Virus record (IMG/VR): IMGVR_UViG_3300006853_000030
Span: 1-39,397 of that record
Direction: 5' to 3' (one strand)
DNA: 39,397 nucleotides
Origin: a virus
Shown here: positions 13,260 through 20,254 of the stretch, piece by piece
Position numbering within the stretch: the stretch's first letter is position 1
Layout: every line of letters begins with the position of its first letter
Notes under the pieces: generated by a model
What the model saw: only the letters and a program-made list of their open reading frames with translations
Told to the model about the DNA's origin: nothing
The model's database searches: none
Position numbers and translations under genes: made by a program

Positions 13260-14165
13260 CTAGTCCTCCTCGGTGGGGTCGGTCTCGAAGATGTGCTCGA
13301 TGGCATCGCCAAGGACGTCCTTGGAGGTCTCGTCGACCCAGCGGAACACCTCCCGGGCGTACAGGAACGCCTTGAAGATGGGCCGCTCGGCAAGCGGGAG
13401 TGCCGGGTCGTCCAGGCGCACCGGAACGAGCCGCCAGCCACGCGGCCCAAGTTGGAGAACTGCCGCGCCCGAGAGCGCCGGGAGGGCCGCTTCGGAGCCG
13501 TCGGGAAGCCCCATGAATTCGGCGTTGCCGTAGGCGTTGAGTTGCAGCGCGGCCTCGGGGTAGACGCCTTTCTCCTCCACGACGTCGCCGCCGGTCTTGT
13601 AGTCGATGAGGAGCCGCACGAAGGGCGCGTCGGCGGTCGTGATCGCGCGTCGACGCCAGTCGTCGGGGATGCGGACGTTGAGCGCCGCGAGCGCCTCGAT
13701 GGTGATGTCGACGATGGCGTCGAGGGTGCCGGCGTACCGCTGGGTCCGGTGGTACACCTCGGCCTCGGTGGCGACGTAGCTGGGTTGCAGCGCCCGCACG
13801 AAGTCGAGGAACGAAGCGACGTAGGCGCGCTCTTCGCGGGTGTCGAAGGTGGGCATGGGCCGCTTGAGGGCGTAGGCCTCGGCCGCTTCGTGGACGGTGG
13901 TGCCGACGTCGGCCCGGTCGCGGGTGTAGCGAAAGGGCTCTTGCTTGAGGTAGTCCACGGCGCGGCCGCGGGGCATGGCGAGCCAGACCGAGGCGTCGTC
14001 GTAGGCGAATTCGGCGACGCGCTTGGCGGCCCACCACTTGAGTGCGTTCTTGGGGATGGCGCCGTCGATGATGGTGGTGACGGACCAGTAGCGCTCGGAC
14101 TCACCCCAGACGTAGAAGCGGCCGCCACCGCGGGAGCGGCGGGCGTGGCGCGGGTTACGTGCCAT
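13260..14165 (-). CDS. Cas4/RecB-like PD-(D/E)XK exonuclease
   Basis: 301 residues. Motifs of the RecB-family nuclease are in order: a conserved His in TTVHEAAEA (H92), EAEVYHRTQRYAGTLDAIVDI with D149, LLIDYKTGG with D188 and K190, and the QLNAYG segment (Q208, Y212). These form the PD-(D/E)XK active site. A Cas4-type iron-sulfur Cys cluster is absent. Phage relatives usually process DNA ends for recombination or replication. It overlaps the preceding gene by 11 nt. No CRISPR genes are nearby, so a Cas4 adaptation role is not supported. Confidence 0.82.
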   Translation of the reverse strand: MARNPRHARRSRGGGRFYVWGESERYWSVTTIIDGAIPKNALKWWAAKRVAEFAYDDASVWLAMPRGRAVDYLKQEPFRYTRDRADVGTTVHEAAEAYALKRPMPTFDTREERAYVASFLDFVRALQPSYVATEAEVYHRTQRYAGTLDAIVDITIEALAALNVRIPDDWRRRAITTADAPFVRLLIDYKTGGDVVEEKGVYPEAALQLNAYGNAEFMGLPDGSEAALPALSGAAVLQLGPRGWRLVPVRLDDPALPLAERPIFKAFLYAREVFRWVDETSKDVLGDAIEHIFETDPTEED

Positions 14166-14367
14166 CGGGGCGCCCTACTCGGATGGCGACCGGGAGATCG
14201 AGGGCGATGCCGTGGAAGTCGACCGTGACCTCGAGGGCGTCATCGACGGCGGTGACGTCGAGGATGGTGCCGACGATGCGGTCGTCGAGGTAGATGTTGG
14301 CGTCGCCGAGGTTGACGATGGCGCCAGCGCGGAGGCCGGGGACGGGATGGAGGACCTTGGCGCGCAT
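14155..14367 (-). CDS. Hypothetical protein
   Basis: 70 residues, largely beta (AKVLHPVPGLRAGAIVNLGDANIYLDDRIVGTILDV), suggesting a small barrel. It overlaps the nuclease start by 11 nt and lies 3 bp after the acidic 294-residue gene. No family was recognised; an OB- or SH3-like nucleic-acid-binding fold is only a guess. Confidence 0.6.
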   Translation of the reverse strand: MRAKVLHPVPGLRAGAIVNLGDANIYLDDRIVGTILDVTAVDDALEVTVDFHGIALDLPVAIRVGRPDGT

Positions 14368-14370
14368 GGC

Positions 14371-15255
14371 CTAGAGCTCGAAGTCGTCGTCGTCGACCTC
14401 GAGCTCGTCGTCGGGCTCGGAGCCAGTGGCCGGGTCCGTCTCGGGGAACGGGTCGTCGGCCTGGGCGTCGAGGTCGGGCTCGTCGCCGAGGGCGACCTCG
14501 TCGTCGGAGGGACCGAAGGCCTCGCCGGCGGGCGGGAGGTCGGGCGCAGCAGCGAGGGGCGTGGCGTAGGCGTAGAGCTTGTCGAGGAGCCGCTTGCGGG
14601 CCTTGTGCGCGGCCTCGTAGGCGATGGCCCAACGTGCCCGGTCGGCGCGCTCGACGCCGGCGAAGGTCTCGATCTCGTCGACGATGGGGCCGATGTTCAT
14701 GGCGTCGTAGCCATCGAACGGCGGGAGCGCGCTGGCGCGCGTCCAGGCGTCGGCGTGGCGTACCAAGAGGCCCTCGTCCGCCTCGACGAGGGTGCCGTCG
14801 GGGGCGTCGATGGGAAAGTCGACTTCGCCGTCGGGGGCCGCCTCGGCGGCGCCGGTGAGACCGTCACCGTTGGCGAGCGCGGCCGCCTCCTCGGGAGTGA
14901 CGATCGCGCCGGCGGTCGCGGAGGTCTGGACGAGCTCAGCGCCCTTGGCGGCCTGACCCTCGAAGTCCTCCAGGAGGCCGGGGAACGCGTCGCCCGCGCC
15001 GCGTGCCGCTGTGCGAGCGCGCTCCTTGAGGGCGTTGAGGGTGCGGACGCCGGCCTCACCCTCGAGCTCGAAGAGTCCGAGGAGTGCGAGGGCACGATGC
15101 TCGACGGGGCCAGCCTTGCCGCCTTGGAGACCGACGGCGGAGACGGAGAGCTCGACGAGAGCGATGACGCGCTCGCCGTAGACGAGGTCGCGCGCGACGT
15201 CAACTTCTCCACCGTTGAGCTTGGTGACGTGGGCGACGGGATCGGGCTGGGCCAT
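14371..15255 (-). CDS. Hypothetical protein with a highly acidic C-terminus
   Basis: 294 residues with AGGAG before the ATG. The N-terminal ~65 residues look folded (DVARDLVYGERVIALVELSVSAVGLQGG), a helical middle follows, and the last ~50 residues are strongly acidic and disordered, ending DDDDFEL. Such tails are known in ssDNA-binding proteins and recombination mediators, and the neighbouring Cas4-like nuclease fits a recombination pair. There is no RecT/Erf/SSB motif I can name, so the function remains open. Confidence 0.65.
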   Translation of the reverse strand: MAQPDPVAHVTKLNGGEVDVARDLVYGERVIALVELSVSAVGLQGGKAGPVEHRALALLGLFELEGEAGVRTLNALKERARTAARGAGDAFPGLLEDFEGQAAKGAELVQTSATAGAIVTPEEAAALANGDGLTGAAEAAPDGEVDFPIDAPDGTLVEADEGLLVRHADAWTRASALPPFDGYDAMNIGPIVDEIETFAGVERADRARWAIAYEAAHKARKRLLDKLYAYATPLAAAPDLPPAGEAFGPSDDEVALGDEPDLDAQADDPFPETDPATGSEPDDELEVDDDDFEL

Positions 15256-15264
15256 GAGGAGCTC

Positions 15265-15450
15265 CTAGGGCTGGGTGGTGATGGGCGTGAGGGGCCGGGT
15301 TGAAGTGGTCGAGGTCGGTGGCGGTGAGACCGCGGCCGCGAACACGAAGAGCGCGTAGCCGACGGCGATCAGGGTGACGGCGGCGCCGACGATCTTGAGC
15401 CACTCGAGCGGCGTAAACCGGAAGGGCTCGTCGAGGTGAACGTCGTTCAT
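15265..15450 (-). CDS. Small single-span membrane protein
   Basis: 61 residues. Residues ~18-40 are hydrophobic (LKIVGAAVTLIAVGYALFVFAAAV), flanked by a charged N-terminus and a Pro/Thr-rich C-terminus. Its ATG overlaps the stop of the HTH gene by 4 nt. It would sit in the host membrane; a regulatory or superinfection-type function is possible but not shown. Confidence 0.65.
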   Translation of the reverse strand: MNDVHLDEPFRFTPLEWLKIVGAAVTLIAVGYALFVFAAAVSPPPTSTTSTRPLTPITTQP

Positions 15451-15713
15451 TGGTCGACGGCTGGCGCCGCGGCAAGTTGCGCGACGCGCTGGCGGGAGAC
15501 ACCGAGGCGGGCGGCGAGACGCTCGAGGGTCCAGCCCTGCTCACGGAGCTCGTCGATGGCAACGGCGCGATGCGATCGGAGGGCCGCCTCGAAGTTGGCG
15601 ACGTCGTCGAGAAGAGCGCTTGAGACGTCGAGGCGCTTGAGGGGGTCACCGATGCGGCCGACGCCGGCGGCGATCTTGGTGAGGCGCTCGGCCTCTGGGA
15701 GTTGCTGGGCCAT
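15447..15713 (-). CDS. Helix-turn-helix DNA-binding protein
   Basis: 88 residues from MAQQLPEAE. The C-terminal half contains GWTLERLAARLGVSRQRVAQL (60-80), a clear helix-turn-helix of the sigma-region-4/LuxR-like shape. The N-terminal half is helical. GGAGG lies about seven bases before the ATG. It is the first gene after the promoter at 15745-15773, so it likely regulates phage transcription, perhaps that promoter or the one at 18021-18049. No repressor-type dimerisation domain is visible. Confidence 0.75.
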   Translation of the reverse strand: MAQQLPEAERLTKIAAGVGRIGDPLKRLDVSSALLDDVANFEAALRSHRAVAIDELREQGWTLERLAARLGVSRQRVAQLAAAPAVDQ

Positions 15714-15744
15714 GGATGGCCTCCGTTCGGGTTGGGCGGATGGG

Positions 15745-15773
15745 ACTCTACGCTCACGCCGGGCGAATAGCAA
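15745..15773 (-). promoter_or_regulatory. Promoter for the HTH gene and downstream genes
   Basis: On the minus strand TTGCTA (-35, 15768-15773) is followed by a 17-bp spacer and TAGAGT (-10, 15745-15750). The -10 fits the TAnnnT form common in high-GC Gram-positive hosts. Start of transcription would be ~30 bp before the HTH gene at 15713, in one of the few gaps (73 bp) of the early region. Confidence 0.65.
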
Positions 15774-15786
15774 GGGTGCCGTTTCC

Positions 15787-16149
15787 CTAGCGGTCGTGGG
15801 CGATGGCGTCCCAGAGGTCCGAGAGAGCGCGGTACGCGGAGCGGAGGCGGGCGGGCCATGCGCGGGTGGGGAGTCGCTCGTCAACGGGGAGGCCGGTGGC
15901 CTCGGCCTCGACGACGAAGGCGACCCAGCCGGGGTTGAGGACGTCGTCGCGGCGGTAGCGCTCGAGCGAGCCGGGAACGAGTCGGAGGTGGTCGCGCTCG
16001 AGGGCGGCGAGGAGCTCGGCCTCGAGCATGAGGTAGTGCCAGTTGGCGGGGAGAGCCGTGTCCGAGAGGGCGGCCAAGGTGACACCGGCCCAGCGGCCGT
16101 AGTGACGGGTGACGATGAGGTTGGAGTAGGTCTCCGTCTGGTCGCTCAT
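15787..16149 (-). CDS. Hypothetical protein
   Basis: 120 residues, mixed fold, with several Trp (RWAGV, NWHYLMLEAELL, PGWVAFVVEAEA, DLWDAI). It overlaps the upstream gene by one base (TGATG). It is the last gene before the second promoter. No family was recognised. Confidence 0.65.
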   Translation of the reverse strand: MSDQTETYSNLIVTRHYGRWAGVTLAALSDTALPANWHYLMLEAELLAALERDHLRLVPGSLERYRRDDVLNPGWVAFVVEAEATGLPVDERLPTRAWPARLRSAYRALSDLWDAIAHDR

Positions 16150-16607
16150 CAGCTGGCCTCACGCCAGACCGAGCGGTAGGCGTCGATCGCAGCGTCCGCG
16201 AGCGGGTCGCCACCGGCGTCGAGCGCGACGAGGACGGTGGCGTTGGTCCTCTGGAAACCGTCGGTGACGTCACCTTGAGCGAGGCGGACGGCCCGGTCGA
16301 TGAGGTCCTCGTCGTCGCCGGCGGTGTAGAGCTCCGGCGCTACGGCTGGGTCCACGCTGGCCCCGACCACGGTCTCGAGACGATCCGGGACGGGCTGGCC
16401 GTCAAGGTCGACGTCGGCGAGGCGGTCGATGCGGAGCGGTCGGGCATCGGCCGGGAGGTCCAGGTCCCGCGCCCGGTTGAGCGCGGCGGCGGCCTCTTCG
16501 AGGGTCATGCCGTAGGCGGTGGCGAAGTCCTGTGCAGCCTGGGCGTCGCGGGCGTCGAGGAAGGCGGCCTCCTCGGCGTTGCGGCGCTCGAGGTCATCGG
16601 TCGTCAT
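16149..16607 (-). CDS. Hypothetical acidic protein
   Basis: 152 residues from MTTDDLER, overlapping the end of the Toprim gene by 14 nt. It is strongly acidic and helical, with a helical start (EEAAFLDARDAQAAQDFATAYG). The upstream extension in the same frame is Arg/Pro-rich and overlaps the Toprim gene, so it was rejected. No family was recognised. Confidence 0.62.
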   Translation of the reverse strand: MTTDDLERRNAEEAAFLDARDAQAAQDFATAYGMTLEEAAAALNRARDLDLPADARPLRIDRLADVDLDGQPVPDRLETVVGASVDPAVAPELYTAGDDEDLIDRAVRLAQGDVTDGFQRTNATVLVALDAGGDPLADAAIDAYRSVWREAS

Positions 16608-17532
16608 CGGAGTCCTCCTCGTCGAGCCATGCGGCGATCTGGGCGTAGCGGTCGGATATGCGGGCAACGGTCTGACGCTCTTCGGTCTCACGGTCGAGCG
16701 CGTCTTCGAGGAGGTCCTCGTCAGTCAGGTCGGCGACGTTCGTGCGGATGAGCTCGGCGAGGGTGTTGGGGTCGAGGGCGTCGAGCTCCCACGATTCGTT
16801 CCCATAGAGGCGCTGGTAACCCTCGAAGCGGGAGTCGGTCACCTTGGCCGGGTTCGGGGGCGGGGCGTAGTCCTCAACTTGGCCCATTGTCAGAGCGATC
16901 CGTCGGAGGTCGAAGGCGCCGGCGTCGCCGGAGTAGTCGAGGAAGAGCGCGAGCCTGTCGGCGATGTCTCGCGACATATCAATCCCGCTGGGGTCGTGGT
17001 CGCCGAGGTGGAGAATGGTGACGGTCTGGCCGGCAGCGATGTACCGGCGGAGACGCATGGCGGCGGCGTGCATTTCGCTTTGCGAGGTGTAGCCGCGACA
17101 GGAGAAGTAGGCGACGTCGAGCTCGCGGCAGATGGGGTCGATGACGCCGACGAGCGCGTCCTTTTCGATCCAGACCTCAACGCGCTGGGGCTGAGCCCCC
17201 CAGAGGTCGCGGTTGTAGGCGCGCGCCGCTGCGTCAATGACGTCGGCAGGGTCATCCCAATGAGCGCGACTCTCGAGGTTGCGCGTCCGGTCCTCGAGGT
17301 AACGCCAGTCGAGCTCGCCGGCGAGCCGAGCGTCGTTGATGATGGAGCCGAGACGCTTGTATTCGCTCTGTCGGTTAGGGATGAGGTCCCGAGCGACGAA
17401 CTGGTAATACAACTGGCGCAGCGTGAGGGTGAAGCCCTGGGCGTCGTACTCGGCACAGATGGTCTCGGCCTGGCGGATGACCTCGAGGGTCTTGGGAGCG
17501 AAGTCGCGGGCGAGATAGCAGATGCGGGCCAT
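16594..17532 (-). CDS. Stand-alone Spo11/topoisomerase VI A-like Toprim protein
   Basis: 312 residues from MARICYLARD. FTLTLRQLYYQFVARD (Y42, Y43) corresponds to the R-x-x-Y-Y segment of the winged-helix domain that carries the catalytic Tyr of Spo11/TopoVI-A. A Toprim domain follows: VWIEKDA with E123, and HLGDHDPSG with D178 and D180. An acidic C-terminus ends DEEDSDDD. Order and motifs match a reduced TopoVI A subunit; stand-alone relatives in mobile elements have been called Mini-A. No B-subunit (GHKL ATPase) gene is seen. Such a protein might break or nick DNA in replication or recombination. Tyr assignment needs alignment; a nuclease-type Toprim protein is the alternative. Confidence 0.75.
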   Translation of the reverse strand: MARICYLARDFAPKTLEVIRQAETICAEYDAQGFTLTLRQLYYQFVARDLIPNRQSEYKRLGSIINDARLAGELDWRYLEDRTRNLESRAHWDDPADVIDAAARAYNRDLWGAQPQRVEVWIEKDALVGVIDPICRELDVAYFSCRGYTSQSEMHAAAMRLRRYIAAGQTVTILHLGDHDPSGIDMSRDIADRLALFLDYSGDAGAFDLRRIALTMGQVEDYAPPPNPAKVTDSRFEGYQRLYGNESWELDALDPNTLAELIRTNVADLTDEDLLEDALDRETEERQTVARISDRYAQIAAWLDEEDSDDDR

Positions 17533-17534
17533 GG

Positions 17535-17744
17535 CTAGCGGAGGACCTCCGTGGCGACCGCGAGCGTCAGAGCGACGGCACCCGCGATGGGGGCGAACAG
17601 TGCAGACGCGACCCAGCCGGGGAGTCGCCGACGGCGGGATCGGCGCGGGAGTCCAAGCTCCACGCGGAGGCGCCCGACGGAGGCGATGAGCGCCGCGCCC
17701 AGGACGCCGAGGACGGCGAGGGTGGCGAGGGTGGGCAGGATCAT
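17535..17744 (-). CDS. Small membrane protein with two spans
   Basis: 69 residues. Hydrophobic segments at ~2-23 (ILPTLATLAVLGVLGAALI) and ~46-66 (SALFAPIAGAVALTLAVA) flank a very basic loop (RRSRRRR). The topology would place the loop in the cytoplasm. Early expression from the nearby promoter argues against a holin; a takeover or membrane-association function is possible but unproven. Confidence 0.62.
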   Translation of the reverse strand: MILPTLATLAVLGVLGAALIASVGRLRVELGLPRRSRRRRLPGWVASALFAPIAGAVALTLAVATEVLR

Positions 17745-17781
17745 GGCAGGAGTCCTCTCCCAACGAGCGCCGGAAGCACCG

Positions 17782-17982
17782 TCATCGGGAAACGCGTGTG
17801 ACGGAGGCGATGAGCCGGTCGACGGCCTGACGGGCGACGACGAGCCCAAGGGGGCCGCGAGTGCGCCGGCGGGCCTCGCGGTACTCGCGCCTCATGGCGT
17901 TCCGCCACGCGATGCTCATGGGGATTTCCCGGTCCTCGATGAGGAAGGGGCGGACGTCGGGGCGTTTGGGGCTTGCCGCCAT
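17782..17982 (-). CDS. Small basic protein, first gene of the early operon
   Basis: 66 residues from MAASPKRPD, chosen because GGAGG sits eight bases upstream; an earlier ATG in the same frame lies within the promoter region. The sequence is Arg-rich and helical (RNAMRREYREARRRTRG). It is the first gene after the promoter at 18021-18049. Small basic early proteins often bind nucleic acid or host factors, but no family is recognised. Confidence 0.65.
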   Translation of the reverse strand: MAASPKRPDVRPFLIEDREIPMSIAWRNAMRREYREARRRTRGPLGLVVARQAVDRLIASVTRVSR

Positions 17983-18020
17983 GACGGGGACCTCCGGTGG
18001 TAGCGAGCTGGGCAAGAGCA

Positions 18021-18049
18021 ACCTTACCCTACGCCTCGCCGGAGTGCAA
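18021..18049 (-). promoter_or_regulatory. Promoter for the non-structural (early) operon
   Basis: On the minus strand TTGCAC (-35, 18044-18049) is followed by a 17-bp spacer and TAAGGT (-10, 18021-18026). Transcription would start ~25 bp before the first early gene (17982). It lies exactly between the lysis genes and the early genes, where a separate transcription unit is expected. Confidence 0.72.
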
Positions 18050-18063
18050 GTCTTTCCTTGCCC

Positions 18064-18405
18064 CTATCCGCCGGAGGGTGTCGTTGCGGTCGGCAGCGGG
18101 GGGACCACTCCATCCGCGCAGGTCTCCGGGTCTTGAAGCTGCGCCGCGACCACGTCCGCGATGCTGAGCGCCTCGTCACGTTGATCGAGCGGAAGCCGCA
18201 GCCCGGCGATGATGAGGCCGAGCTCACGGCCGACGAGGGCGCCCGTACACGCGTCGCGGGCGTCGGCGTCGCGGGCTTCGCCGACGTCACCGGAGACGTT
18301 CAGGAGGACACCGAGGGCCACGACGGCGATGAGGATGGCGGCGATGGCGATGGCGATGGCGGCGCGGAAGTTGCGGTCGGCCCGGCGGAGGTCGTCGCCT
18401 AGTAC
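18064..18405 (-). CDS. Membrane protein with no standard start codon
   Basis: About 113 residues from the GTA at 18405; the true start is uncertain because no ATG, GTG or TTG is available in frame between the end of the upstream gene and the hydrophobic segment. AAAGG lies just upstream. Residues ~14-36 are one membrane span (FRAAIAIAIAAILIAVVALGVLL); the rest is soluble with two Cys. A short frame opening with GTG at 18440 ends in TAG at this spot and is one base out of phase, so frameshifting, a rare start codon or a sequence error are possible. Next to the endolysin, it may be a lysis regulator or second holin. Confidence 0.55.
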   Translation of the reverse strand, partial: VLGDDLRRADRNFRAAIAIAIAAILIAVVALGVLLNVSGDVGEARDADARDACTGALVGRELGLIIAGLRLPLDQRDEALSIADVVAAQLQDPETCADGVVPPLPTATTPSGG

Positions 18406-18436
18406 CTTTGTTCTGGGGTGCGTGGGTCGGCAGGTT

Positions 18437-18826
18437 TCACGACTTGCGCTCGGCGAGGTGGTGGCGGACCTCGACGGTGACGGCCTCGGCGACCGTGGGG
18501 GCGAGGTCGGCGACGAGGTCTTGGCGGACCACCGCGACGACGGCCTCGGCGACGACGGTCGCGAATCCGTTGGTGAGGACCCCGACGCGGCCTCGGAGCT
18601 CGGCGATGGCCTCACTGCAACGGGACTCCGCCTCGGCCGCCTCGGCCTTCGCCTTCTCGCGGTACCGCTCCGCCTCTTGGCGTTCGGTCGCAAGGGACTT
18701 CTCGAGGAGCTCGGTGTAGGTGCGGACCTGCTTGCCGCGGAAGTAGGGCCACGCCGCGCCCAGCAATCCCGCGACGGTCGCGAGACCAACGAGGACCGTG
18801 ACGACAACAGCGGTAGCGCTCGGCAT
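18437..18826 (-). CDS. Membrane-anchored coiled-coil protein, lysis cassette
   Basis: 129 residues. One N-terminal membrane span (ATAVVVTVLVGLATVAGLLGAAW, ~4-26) precedes a long charged helix (~38-80, rich in Glu, Lys, Arg and Ala) that looks like a coiled coil; the C-terminal part is Val/Ala-rich helix. It starts 14 bp after the amidase gene. In phages of high-GC Gram-positives, holin and accessory membrane proteins often lie beside the endolysin, so a holin- or spanin-like lysis role is inferred. Not recognised by family. Confidence 0.6.
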   Translation of the reverse strand: MPSATAVVVTVLVGLATVAGLLGAAWPYFRGKQVRTYTELLEKSLATERQEAERYREKAKAEAAEAESRCSEAIAELRGRVGVLTNGFATVVAEAVVAVVRQDLVADLAPTVAEAVTVEVRHHLAERKS

Positions 18827-18839
18827 CGTCGACGTTCTA

Positions 18840-19847
18840 CTACGGGGTGGCGGCGTCGGCGGCGACCTTGCGGACGGCGTTCTCGGCCGCCTTCTCGATG
18901 GCGGCGAGGTCCAGCGGGCTCCCGGTGCCGAGCGGGCCGAGCTCCGCCGCGACAGCGTGCGCGATGTCGATGGCAGAGGGCGGGGTGCTGGCCCACTTCC
19001 CGGACCAGAAGAGTTGCTCCATCGTGGCGCCGTCGATGAAGTGGATGGGGATGGGGCTGGCGACGGCGACGTCGGGCCGCTTGAGGGAGTCATGCCAGAT
19101 GGCGGCGACCTCGGGGATGCCGTCGGGGTTGGGGTTCTGGTCGCCGAAGTCGTGAACGATGCGGCCGTCGAGCCAGACGATGGCGCCGTTGCCGGTCCAG
19201 CCGGTGCGGGGGCCGACGTACATTTCCATTCCCATGACGCTCCTTAGACGCGAGAGCCGCGCCAACAGATCGAGGTACTCGCGGACTTGGTCGGGGGTCG
19301 GGACGCCGGTGAGCATCGAGAGGAAGACGTCCCAGGGGAAGTCCCAGCCGGGGTCGGATCGGTAGTCGCCCTCCGGCCATGCGACGTGAGCGTCGCCGTG
19401 GCCGGTGAATCCCCATCGCTCACCGGCGCGGAGTTGGTCGCCGGTGAGGTGGACGGGCTGGATGCGCGGCTCTCGACGCATGAGGTCCTTGCAGAGCTCG
19501 GCGACGATGACGAGCTCGGCGCGCGAGTAGTCGTCGAGCCATTCGCCGCGGTCCTGGGCTGCTCTGCCGGCAAGCTCGATCTGCCAGGCGATGGCATTGC
19601 TCGGCCCTTCGCCGGCGCCGTAGCAACGCCGGTTGAGGGGGACGCAGAGGACCCCGGAGTTGGTGTCGGCGGTGAGGTGCGTTGAGGCGCCGACCGATCC
19701 GCCGGCGAAGTAGTTGGCGACGCCTTCGGCGGCGGTGAAGGTCTCTTCGGTCTCGGCAGAGTGGATCATGATGAGCGAGGGCTCATCCGGCCCGAAGGGA
19801 CCGCCGTAGTTCGCGGCCGGGACGAAGGGCAGGTCGTCGACGTTCAC
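18840..19847 (-). CDS. Endolysin, N-acetylmuramoyl-L-alanine amidase (Amidase_2/PGRP type)
   Basis: 335 residues. An N-terminal amidase domain (~20-175) shows MIHSAET with H29 and TGHGDAHVAWPEGDYRSDPGWDFPW (H150 or H154, D165), the zinc-binding and substrate pattern of type-2 amidases that cut between muramic acid and L-Ala. The GASTH segment (H57) fits the fold. The remaining ~150 residues include repeated Trp/Gly motifs (MEQLFWSGKWAST) and probably bind the cell wall. There is no signal peptide, so export would need a holin; the gene overlaps the holin candidate by 4 nt. Confidence 0.85.
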   Translation of the reverse strand: MNVDDLPFVPAANYGGPFGPDEPSLIMIHSAETEETFTAAEGVANYFAGGSVGASTHLTADTNSGVLCVPLNRRCYGAGEGPSNAIAWQIELAGRAAQDRGEWLDDYSRAELVIVAELCKDLMRREPRIQPVHLTGDQLRAGERWGFTGHGDAHVAWPEGDYRSDPGWDFPWDVFLSMLTGVPTPDQVREYLDLLARLSRLRSVMGMEMYVGPRTGWTGNGAIVWLDGRIVHDFGDQNPNPDGIPEVAAIWHDSLKRPDVAVASPIPIHFIDGATMEQLFWSGKWASTPPSAIDIAHAVAAELGPLGTGSPLDLAAIEKAAENAVRKVAADAATP

Positions 19848-20176
19848 GCCGGCGGGAGCGCCTTCGGGGTGGCCTTGGCGAGCTCGGCCGCCACCGCGTA
19901 CGGGTAGACCCGGTTGCGGGCCAGGAACGCTTGGACCTTGCCGAGGATCACGACGGCGCCGGGGACGGCAACGACGACGGTGGTGACGTAGGGCTTGGCC
20001 GTCTCGGGCACGACGTCGAGCGCCAAGTTGCCGAGCTCGAGGACTCCGGCAGCGACGGCGGTGAGAACGCTCACCAATGCCCAGACGCGCTTGACGGGCT
20101 CGCGGAGCTCCGGCGGGTAGGAGTCGATGTCGAGCTCGGGCGGGGACTCCGGGGCGGGCGATCCGATCATCGGCAT
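19844..20176 (-). CDS. Holin candidate (two membrane spans)
   Basis: 110 residues from MPMIGSP, with GAAAGG nine to eleven bases upstream; a longer start was rejected as it lacks a ribosome-binding site. Two hydrophobic segments (~32-50, VWALVSVLTAVAAGVLELG; ~65-82, VTTVVVAVPGAVVILG) flank a short acidic loop. A two-span protein directly before an endolysin, coupled by 4 nt, is the usual place for a holin, which would let the amidase reach the cell wall. Confidence 0.68.
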   Translation of the reverse strand: MPMIGSPAPESPPELDIDSYPPELREPVKRVWALVSVLTAVAAGVLELGNLALDVVPETAKPYVTTVVVAVPGAVVILGKVQAFLARNRVYPYAVAAELAKATPKALPPA

Positions 20177-20254
20177 GGAGTCACGCCTTTCGACCTCAGA
20201 GGTGCGGACGTCGCCCACCATAGGCCGCCTCTCGGGGCGATGGGCGCGACCCCG

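Noticed and set aside
13260-14165. Cas4 involvement in CRISPR adaptation
   Set aside because: No Cas1/Cas2 or array in the window and no Cys cluster in the protein; phage recombination nuclease is more likely.
15447-15713. HTH protein as a lysogeny repressor
   Set aside because: No integrase, no dimerisation or protease domain and no divergent promoter pair; a transcription regulator is as far as the sequence goes.
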